A stretch of DNA of 32,996 bases, taken from DASSUC01 sp035650075 (lineage in GTDB: Bacteria; Actinomycetota; Actinomycetes; Mycobacteriales; Micromonosporaceae). Position numbers and translations under genes: made by a program. Location: the NCBI GenBank assembly GCA_035650075.1, contig DASRII010000277.1:1-32996 (forward strand). Reading direction: 5' to 3'. Below the pieces are notes generated by a model. It searched no databases. It worked only from the letters and a program-made list of their open reading frames with translations, and was not told the DNA's origin. The first letter of the stretch is position 1, and every line of letters starts with the position of its first letter. Shown here one piece after another: positions 27,857 through 32,996 of this stretch.

Positions 27857-27949
27857 CTACTTCTCGAGCATCACGACCTCTTGCGGAGGAGGAATCCGGC
27901 TCTGCTTGTCCTTGTCCTGTGGGTCGGTGTAGACGATCGTCTTCTTCAT
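27857..27949 (-). CDS. 30-residue peptide, candidate precursor of the radical SAM RiPP locus
   Basis: The frame runs from ATG 27949 to TAG 27857-27859 and encodes 30 residues, starting MKKTIVYTDPQDKDKQ and ending PPPQEVVMLEK. Its ribosome site, GGGAGGTGA about 7 bases upstream, is one of the best in the window, so it is very likely translated. It has no Cys, a hydrophilic first half, three consecutive prolines and a hydrophobic VVML near the end. It directly precedes the radical SAM and DUF5825 genes on the same strand, where a precursor is expected. I do not recognise the sequence. It has no signal peptide. It could instead be a leader peptide or small partner protein, but strong translation plus position make precursor the best reading. 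Confidence 0.6.
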   Translation of the reverse strand: MKKTIVYTDPQDKDKQSRIPPPQEVVMLEK

Positions 27950-27984
27950 GTGGTTCACCTCCCTCCCATACTCGGGTGACAATC

Positions 27985-28016
27985 ACGGCGTGGGCGCCGG
28001 AGGTACCCCACGCCGT
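27985..28016 (-). promoter_or_regulatory. Long hairpin in the 5' leader of the small peptide gene
   Basis: ACGGCGTGGG (27985-27994) and CCCACGCCGT (28007-28016) form a perfect 10-bp stem with a 12-base loop, ending about 35 bases upstream of the peptide ATG. On the minus strand the loop contains GTACCTCC, which could pair with the ribosome site GGGAGG further down. It may be a transcript-stabilising or regulatory leader, or the terminator of the upstream gene. The sequence alone does not decide. Confidence 0.45.
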
Positions 28017-28190
28017 CCGCGTGGACGTGATCGGTTCCCGATACCGGGCAGCCTGGTCGGTCAGCTGTCGGTAACCCGCGATGAGCACCGGTGGCCTCAG
28101 TTAACGGATCGGTCCCCAGACCGGTCAGTCCCAGCTTCGGCGGACACGGCCGTCCGGGGCCCGGGCGCGCTGGTCAGGGACGAGTCATGG

Positions 28191-28799
28191 TCAACGGGGT
28201 CTGAGGCCCAGGCGGCGTAGGTGTAGGGCGGCCAGCGCCTCGACCGTGGCCGGATCGGCGCGGCGCCACCCGCCTACCGGATCGGCGCTGATCGGCGCGA
28301 TCAGGCGCACGGGTTGGGTGGTCAGCGCGCGCAGTGCCAGCAGGTCGCGCCCTGCCGCGCCGGCACCGCGGAGGGCCGATGCATCGCCGGCGCGGCGCAT
28401 CCACCGCACCCGCAGCGGTAGCCAGCCCAGCAGAACCAGGCCGAGCGGTACCACGAGGAGCGCGAGGGACAGCGCGAGCGCGATCTGGCCGACGATCTCC
28501 TGCTGGTCACGGCCGGCCTCGGCGAGCGAGCGGGCCGCGGCGGCCGCCCGCTCGAACGGCGCGGCCAGCGCACCGCCTACGCCCGGTACGTTGTCCACTG
28601 TGGACCCAGCCTCGGTGAGGTTGTCGGCCATCCCGGTACCGGCGCCCTCGAGCTTCTGGCCGGGTTCGGCTAGTCGTTGGATGAGATCATGCAGCCAGAG
28701 CGCGGCCCAGATCCAGAAGCCCACCCACGCGACGACGAGCACATCGGTGAGAAGCTGTCGGGCGGCCACGGTCGGTCGGTCGGCATAGAGCGGCGTCAC
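28191..28799 (-). CDS. Two-helix membrane protein of unknown function
   Basis: The 202-residue protein has one transmembrane helix at about 16-40 (TDVLVVAWVGFWIWAALWLH) and a second at about 103-128 (IALALSLALLVVPLGLVLLG). Between them lies a 60-residue loop (EGAGTGMADNLTEAGSTVD, then an Ala-rich helix). A basic cytoplasmic tail follows (LPLRVRWMRRAGD). The C-terminus (WRRADPATVEALAALHLRRLGL) is helical. I do not recognise a named family; similar unnamed proteins occur in actinomycetes. GTG 28799 is the likely start, but its ribosome site is weak. It diverges from the LanKC gene and lies 241 bases upstream of the small peptide gene on the same strand. Nothing shows it is part of either RiPP pathway. 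Confidence 0.75.
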   Translation of the reverse strand: MTPLYADRPTVAARQLLTDVLVVAWVGFWIWAALWLHDLIQRLAEPGQKLEGAGTGMADNLTEAGSTVDNVPGVGGALAAPFERAAAAARSLAEAGRDQQEIVGQIALALSLALLVVPLGLVLLGWLPLRVRWMRRAGDASALRGAGAAGRDLLALRALTTQPVRLIAPISADPVGGWRRADPATVEALAALHLRRLGLRPR

Positions 28800-28900
28800 C
28801 TGTTCACGGTGCCTGAGATCGAACGCAAGCGCACGTCGAACAGGGCGAACCCAGCCCCAACCACTGATCCTCGAGCCGGTCAGGATCGCACGGACACAGG

Positions 28901-28916
28901 CTGGTACCCGTACCAG
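28901..28916. promoter_or_regulatory. Inverted repeat upstream of lanKC, possible operator
   Basis: CTGGTAC (28901-28907) and GTACCAG (28910-28916) are perfect inverted arms separated by CC. The site is 41 bases before the LanKC start, in the 158-bp divergent gap. The two-base centre is too short for an RNA loop, so a DNA-binding dimer site is the more natural reading. No matching regulator gene lies nearby. Confidence 0.4.
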
Positions 28917-28957
28917 ATTGTTGATCTCACGCGGAACCTGAGGAGACGAGCGAGTCC

Positions 28958-31513
28958 ATGGACATGCGGTACGAGGCGTTCTGCGTCGCCGATCCGATCT
29001 TCTACGACTCGCCCGAGCGACTGGCGACCGGAGAGAACGACTTCATCGCGGAGCGTCGCGTTCCGGTCGGCTGGCGCCGGGTGACTAGGGGCGGGTGGAC
29101 GGTCTTGATGCCACCGGTGGTCCGGGCGCCGACGCAAGGGTGGAAGGTGCATGTCTCGGCAACGCCCGGCAACGCCGAACATGTCCTCGATCGGGTGTGG
29201 AACTACTGCGTGCCGCGCGGTGTCGGCTTCAAGTTCCTCAGCGACCGGTTCACGCTTCTGATGCGCAATGCCAAATACGCGGACCGGCCGGGTAGCGGCA
29301 AGTTCGTCACGATCTACCCATCCGGTCCAGACGAGCTCGAGCGCACGCTGCGTGATCTCGGGGCCGAGTTGGACGGGGAGCCGGGACCCTACATTCTCAG
29401 CGATCTACGGTGGGGCGCCGGGCCGCTCTTCGTCCGCTACGGCGGGTTCGCGGAACGGCTGGTACGAACTGCGGATGGCGAATTCGTGTCCGCGATCGAG
29501 GACGCCAGCGGCAAGCTGGTACCCGACCTGCGCAGGCCGGTCTTCGAGGTACCCGAGTGGGTCGAAGTTCCCGATTTCCTCGCGCCTCACGTGGCAGCGC
29601 GTCAGCTTCGGGAACGGCCCGACGACTTCCCGTACCGGATCGAACGCCCGTTGCATTTCTCCAATGGCGGCGGGGTCTATGTCGCCGTCGACACCCGTAC
29701 TGGGCGGCGCGTCGTGTTGCGGGAGGCGCGCCCGTACGCCGGGCTCGACCCGACCGGCAGCGACGCCGTGCAGCGGCTGGAGCGCGAGCGCGACTTCCTG
29801 GCGAAGCTGGCCGGCACCGGCGTCGTACCTGAACTGTTCGAACACTTCACTTACTGGGAACACCACTTCCTGGTCGAGGAGTACATCGAAGGCCAGACCT
29901 TGGGGCGCCAGTTCACCGCGCGGTACCCGTTGATCCGCGCTGACGCGAGCCACGACGACGTGGAAAGTTACACCTCATGGGCGCTCGACATACTCGACCA
30001 GGTGCGTGATGGACTGCGGGAGTTGCACTCCCGGGATGTCGTATTCGGTGACCTTCATCCGCACAACATCATGGTGCGGCCCGACGGGCGGATCTCGTTC
30101 ATCGACTTCGAGCTGGCGTCCTACGCCGCCGATCGCATGCCGGCGAAGATGGGTGCCCCGGGCTATGTACCCAACGACGGCCGGGGCGGCGCGGACGCCG
30201 ACCGGTACGCACTGGCATGCCTGCAGATCTCGTTGTTCCTACCGCTCACCGCGCTGTTTCCGCTCTCGGCGGGCAAGGCCGACGAGATCGTGCGCGCGAT
30301 CGTCGAACGATTCCCGGTTCCTGCCCGGTACGCCACCGAGGTGCTCGCCGAGTTGCGGCTGCGCGCGCCGGCAGCCGGACCGACCTTCGCGGCCGCGCTC
30401 GCCGATTCCGCCTCGGCGCTGCCGGCATCGATCGGCCGCGCCATCACCGTCAGTGCTACGCCGCAGCGCCGGGACCGGCTCTTCCCCGGTGACATCGAAC
30501 AGTTCGCGGCCAACGGTCTCGGACTTGCCTACGGCGCGGCGGGCGTGCTCTACGCGCTGACACGCGCCGGCATCGGTCGCTTACCGGAACACGAGCGCTG
30601 GCTGCTGGACGCCGCCGCCGAAGACGACATCGAACCCCGCGTCGGGTTCTACGACGGCTTGCACGGCATCGCGTACGTCCTCGATCGGCTGGGTCGCCGC
30701 GACGAGGCGGTAGCGGTACTCGACCGGGCCTTGGCCGCGCCGCCCGACCGCCTGCCGGCCGGCTTGTTCGACGGACTCGCCGGCGTCGCGCTCAACCTGC
30801 TCCACTTCGCCACGGTGACCGGCGACAACGGGTACCGGTCGCGGGCCTTTGATCTGGCGGATCGCCTGACGTCGGACACCGTGCGACGGGCGGCCGACCA
30901 TCGCGGCCGTGCCGGACTGATGCGCGGCGCCTCCGGCCACGCGCTGCTGTACCTTCGGCTCTTCGAAGAAAGCGGGGACCGCGAGTACCTGGATTTCGCC
31001 GAGACTGAACTGCGCCGGGATCTCGGCCGCTGCGTGACCGCGCCCGACGGTTCGCTGCAGGTGGACGACGGCTCTCGGGTACTTCCGTATCTCGCCTCTG
31101 GCAGCGCCGGCATCGGCCTGGTGCTCCGTGAGTTCCTGATGCACCGCCCGCATGAGGAGTTCGCCGACGCCCTCGAGCGGATCGCACGTGCCGCGACTGC
31201 CGAGTTCGTCATCCAGTCGGGCCTGTTCAACGGCCGCGCCGGATTGATCGCCCTCCTGGCTGCCGTACGCGGGCAGGCCGCGATGCCGGCTCAGCTCCAA
31301 CAGTCGATCGACCGGCACGTATCCCGGCTCGCATGGCACGCGATCCCCTACCGAGGAGATGTCGCCTTTCCCGGCGACCAGCTCTTGCGCCTGTCGATGG
31401 ATCTGGCGACCGGCTCCGCGGGTGTTCTGCTGGCGCTGACGGCCGCCCGTGACGAAGACGCCGAGCCGCCGCTGCCGTTCTTTACCGGTGGCCCTCACCC
31501 GGCAGGGAGGTGA
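28958..31513 (+). CDS. lanKC: Class III lanthipeptide synthetase LanKC
   Basis: The 851-residue protein has three domains. The N-terminal lyase (about 1-210) contains VHVSATPGNAEHVLDRVWNY, FKFLSDRF and GKFVTIYPSG. The kinase (about 225-500) has VVLREARPYAGLD, FGDLHPHNIMV (catalytic Asp near 365) and FIDFELAS. The C-terminal LanC-like cyclase (about 515-840) has LAYGAAGVLYALTRAG, GLHGIAYVLDRLG and SGHALLYLRLFEESG, and lacks the zinc Cys-Cys-His set, as class III enzymes do. It phosphorylates Ser/Thr of a precursor, eliminates phosphate, and adds Cys to make lanthionine or labionin rings. ATG 28958 follows AGGAG by 12 bases; an ATG two codons later is also possible. The precursor gene lies 65 bases downstream on the same strand. 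No dedicated transporter or protease is seen in the window. Confidence 0.95.
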   Translation: MDMRYEAFCVADPIFYDSPERLATGENDFIAERRVPVGWRRVTRGGWTVLMPPVVRAPTQGWKVHVSATPGNAEHVLDRVWNYCVPRGVGFKFLSDRFTLLMRNAKYADRPGSGKFVTIYPSGPDELERTLRDLGAELDGEPGPYILSDLRWGAGPLFVRYGGFAERLVRTADGEFVSAIEDASGKLVPDLRRPVFEVPEWVEVPDFLAPHVAARQLRERPDDFPYRIERPLHFSNGGGVYVAVDTRTGRRVVLREARPYAGLDPTGSDAVQRLERERDFLAKLAGTGVVPELFEHFTYWEHHFLVEEYIEGQTLGRQFTARYPLIRADASHDDVESYTSWALDILDQVRDGLRELHSRDVVFGDLHPHNIMVRPDGRISFIDFELASYAADRMPAKMGAPGYVPNDGRGGADADRYALACLQISLFLPLTALFPLSAGKADEIVRAIVERFPVPARYATEVLAELRLRAPAAGPTFAAALADSASALPASIGRAITVSATPQRRDRLFPGDIEQFAANGLGLAYGAAGVLYALTRAGIGRLPEHERWLLDAAAEDDIEPRVGFYDGLHGIAYVLDRLGRRDEAVAVLDRALAAPPDRLPAGLFDGLAGVALNLLHFATVTGDNGYRSRAFDLADRLTSDTVRRAADHRGRAGLMRGASGHALLYLRLFEESGDREYLDFAETELRRDLGRCVTAPDGSLQVDDGSRVLPYLASGSAGIGLVLREFLMHRPHEEFADALERIARAATAEFVIQSGLFNGRAGLIALLAAVRGQAAMPAQLQQSIDRHVSRLAWHAIPYRGDVAFPGDQLLRLSMDLATGSAGVLLALTAARDEDAEPPLPFFTGGPHPAGR

Positions 31514-31578
31514 TCGATTCGACCGCTGCGCATCGAGATCTGCAACAAACTCGAACTCGAATAGAAGGGTGGATTGAG

Positions 31579-31743
31579 ATGGGTTTCCTGTTGAACCTTC
31601 AGGGTGAAGGGTTGGATGTCGCGGGGCCGAACTTCGGTGAGGATGAGGCCAAGGACACGAGCACGGCCAGCTTCTTCTTCTGCCGGCCGGGCAGCACGTA
31701 CAGCGTCTGGGTCGGTTGTCAGACCATCGGCGACTACCACTAG
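31579..31743 (+). CDS. lanA: Class III lanthipeptide precursor peptide (SapB-like, two ring motifs)
   Basis: The 54-residue peptide starts MGFLLNLQGEGLD. LLNLQ (4-8) matches the L-x-LQ leader motif recognised by class III synthetases. The acidic leader runs to about K25-D26. The core has S28-x2-S31-x3-C35 (STASFFFC) and S39-x2-S42-x4-C47 (STYSVWVGC), two labionin/lanthionine patterns arranged as in SapB and AmfS, then a QTIGDYH tail. The first ring would enclose three Phe and the second Val-Trp-Val-Gly, which suggests a surface-active peptide; that is inference. ATG 31579 follows GAAGGGTGG. A GTG at 31510 in the same frame overlaps the lanKC stop, but it would bury the leader motif and has poor spacing. 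It has one copy and is probably co-transcribed with lanKC. Confidence 0.9.
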   Translation: MGFLLNLQGEGLDVAGPNFGEDEAKDTSTASFFFCRPGSTYSVWVGCQTIGDYH

Positions 31744-31789
31744 GCCGTTCACAGCCGTTCGAGGCAGGGCCGCCATAGGCTGGTTCGTC

Positions 31790-31885
31790 GCCCACGGCCA
31801 CTTGTCGAAGCGAGTCGCCACGCCGCGGTGCTGTTCGACCAGGCTGATGCCGCTCTCCACGGCGTGGCGCTGCTTTACGCCTGCC
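31790..31885 (-). pseudogene. Remnant of an IS5-family transposase (C-terminal end)
   Basis: The minus strand encodes AGVKQRHAVESGISLVEQHRG and VATRFDKWPW. This matches the C-terminal signature of IS5-type DDE transposases, in which KQRHxVE carries the catalytic Glu and is followed by HRGVATRYDK. Neither the upstream DDE domain nor the downstream end is recognisable, so only about 30 codons survive. It lies about 50 bases after the lanthipeptide precursor gene. The rest of the 350-base gap between the precursor and the cyclase gene (31744-32094) holds nothing else I can assign. Confidence 0.7.
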
Positions 31886-32094
31886 GGTACGTCGCCGGGA
31901 CTACACCCGGCGTCATGCCGCCGCGGTGGCGGCCTCGGCAGTCTCCATGATCTGGCGGTGCCTCCGAGCCTGTGTCCCATGGTGAACGTGCCACGCAAAA
32001 CGCTGAACCCCGAGAAGGCCTTGACTTGCATGGCCGTCATGGTCGTCGAACGCGGCGGTTGTGGTCGAGTGTCCAAACCGGACAGTATGTAGGC

Positions 32095-32907
32095 ATGCAG
32101 CGACGGCAGGTTGTGATAGGCGCGGCGGCGGGTCTGACCGGGGCGATGGTGGCCGGTGCGGTCGAGCCGGCACATGCCGCAGATCATGGTATGCGGCTGG
32201 ACAGACTTCGCCTGGTTTTCCTTTCCCACGTCAACGATCCCGCGACCACCAGCCTCTTTCCAGGTGATCCCGAGTTCACGCTGGAGACCGTGGCGACGGT
32301 GCCCACCGACGGTTTCTACATGCAGTACGTGCGGGAGGGCGAGCACACCGGAAGTCACTGGGGCTCCCCGAACCACTTCAAGGAGGGCGCCCTGTCGGCG
32401 GATCAGCTCGATCCACACGACCTGTTCCTTCCAGCCGTAAAGATCGATGTCAGGCGGAAGGCCGCCGCAAACGCCGACTACGCGGTCACCGTGGAAGATC
32501 TCCGCGCTTTCGAGCGCAGGCATGGCAGGATTCCGCGTTGCGCCGCCGTGATCCTGTGGACCGGGTGGGAGCAGCGCTGGGGGACACCGGCCTACGCGAA
32601 CCTGGACGCGGAAGGCGTGATCCATCAGCCTGGATTCAGCGTGCCCGCCGCTGAATGGCTCATCGAGACCGGGCGGCTGGGGGTCAGGGGAGCACTGGGC
32701 ACCGACACATTCGGTGCCGATGTCGGCATCGACGAGACCTTCGCGGTCTCCACGTTGCTCTTCGACAGGCATCGGATCAGCCTGGAGAACCTCGCGAATC
32801 TGGGGCAGCTACCGGCAACCGGAGCGTGGGTGCTCGTCGGTGGGCCGCGCAACCACAACGGATCCGGCTCTACCGCAACGATATTTGGTGTGGTTCCGCC
32901 TCACTGA
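32095..32907 (+). CDS. Exported cyclase-family protein (kynurenine formamidase-like)
   Basis: The 270-residue protein starts with a probable Tat signal (MQRRQVVIGAAAGLTGAMVA, cleavage near AHA-AD). It then carries one cyclase-family domain (PF04199), the fold of metal-dependent formamidases and polyketide-type cyclases. The metal motif is normally H-x-G-(T/S)-H-x-D-x-P-x-H; here it reads HTGSHWGSPNHF, with Gly in place of the Asp. Other family blocks are visible: LILWTGWEQRWG-like (VILWTGWEQRWG), GVRGALGTDTFGADVG and ATGAWVLVGGPRNHNGSGS. The substrate is unknown. ATG 32095 is chosen because it begins the signal peptide; the frame is open further upstream but has no coding character there. No clear ribosome site is seen, so translation may be leaderless. 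Its 3' end overlaps the convergent EAL gene. Confidence 0.85.
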   Translation: MQRRQVVIGAAAGLTGAMVAGAVEPAHAADHGMRLDRLRLVFLSHVNDPATTSLFPGDPEFTLETVATVPTDGFYMQYVREGEHTGSHWGSPNHFKEGALSADQLDPHDLFLPAVKIDVRRKAAANADYAVTVEDLRAFERRHGRIPRCAAVILWTGWEQRWGTPAYANLDAEGVIHQPGFSVPAAEWLIETGRLGVRGALGTDTFGADVGIDETFAVSTLLFDRHRISLENLANLGQLPATGAWVLVGGPRNHNGSGSTATIFGVVPPH

Positions 32908-32996
32908 GCCGCAGCTCGTTCAGCGGCGCGGGTCGTCCATAGAGGTAACCCTGACCCAGATGACAGCCCCAGCGTATGAGCGTTCCCACCCGAGCC
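32870..32996 (-). CDS. C-terminal end of an EAL-domain (c-di-GMP phosphodiesterase type) protein, cut by the window edge
   Basis: The minus-strand frame enters at the right edge and ends at TAG (32870-32872). It encodes LIRWGCHLGQGYLYGRPAPL, the last conserved block of EAL domains (GC-x2-GQGY-(L/F)-(F/Y)-GRP-x-P), which bind or hydrolyse cyclic di-GMP. The catalytic EAL and ExLR residues lie outside the window, so activity cannot be judged. The stop lies inside the 3' end of the cyclase gene, a convergent overlap of 38 bases. Confidence 0.8.
   Translation of the reverse strand, partial: ARVGTLIRWGCHLGQGYLYGRPAPLNELRLSEAEPHQISLR

Noticed and set aside
31510..31743. Longer precursor starting at GTG 31510
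   Set aside because: It would place 23 residues before the LLNLQ leader motif, which normally sits near the N-terminus, and GGGAGG lies only one base from this GTG. ATG 31579 has a proper ribosome site.
31495..32772. Open frame of 425 codons on the minus strand across lanA and the cyclase gene
   Set aside because: Most of it is antisense to the cyclase and the precursor gene. Only the short IS5-transposase stretch within it (31790-31885) has meaning, and that is listed as a remnant.
1..32996. CRISPR arrays, tRNA/rRNA genes, intact insertion sequences, prophage genes
   Set aside because: No regularly spaced direct repeats, no tRNA- or rRNA-like sequence, no complete transposase and no phage structural genes were recognised on reading both strands by eye.

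Overview
The window reads as chromosome of a filamentous, high-GC actinomycete. GC is very high at third codon positions, GTG starts with GGAGG-type ribosome binding sites are frequent, and the gene families (SapB-type class III lanthipeptide synthetase, DUF6299 secreted protein, GH6 cellulase under a CebR-type box, ETF/EtfD module) are typical of that group. Micromonosporaceae or Pseudonocardiaceae is my guess; nothing here fixes the genus.

Layout. (1) 1-3003 is scarred DNA: the tail of an unknown gene, a possible transposase tail, then a penicillin acylase (minus) and a SAM methyltransferase (plus) placed head to head, each lacking its 5' end at one breakpoint near 2290. (2) 3052-15036 (minus) is a two-gene Tc (toxin complex) operon: a TcB-TcC fusion ending in a 277-residue variable tip with a nuclease-like motif, then a compact TcA-like pore subunit 3 bp downstream. 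(3) 15507-22164 (plus) holds hemerythrin, a secreted DUF6299 protein, a GH6 cellulase with a CebR-like operator, an M15 lipoprotein peptidase and a secreted beta-lactamase-fold serine hydrolase, with an IS481-type transposase remnant between two of them. (4) 22168-25085 (minus) is a decayed electron-transfer operon: etfB and etfA are reduced to internal-deletion remnants, an EtfD-like iron-sulfur membrane reductase looks intact, and the terminal VOC gene lacks its 3' end. (5) 25200-31743 carries two adjacent RiPP loci. On the minus strand are a 30-residue peptide gene, a B12-type radical SAM enzyme and a DUF5825 partner. On the plus strand are a class III lanthipeptide synthetase (LanKC) and a 54-residue precursor with two SapB-like Ser/Ser/Cys ring motifs. 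A two-helix membrane protein lies between them. (6) 31744-32996 holds an IS5-type transposase remnant, a secreted cyclase-family protein and the 3' end of an EAL-domain gene.

The most interesting parts are the paired RiPP loci, whose 30-residue and 54-residue genes are easy to miss in routine annotation, and the Tc operon with its unusual A subunit and candidate nuclease tip. At least five breakpoints or remnants (near 2290, 17311-17446, 22168, 24630-25085 and 31790-31885) mark this as a much rearranged accessory region. No rRNA, tRNA, CRISPR array or intact insertion sequence was seen.
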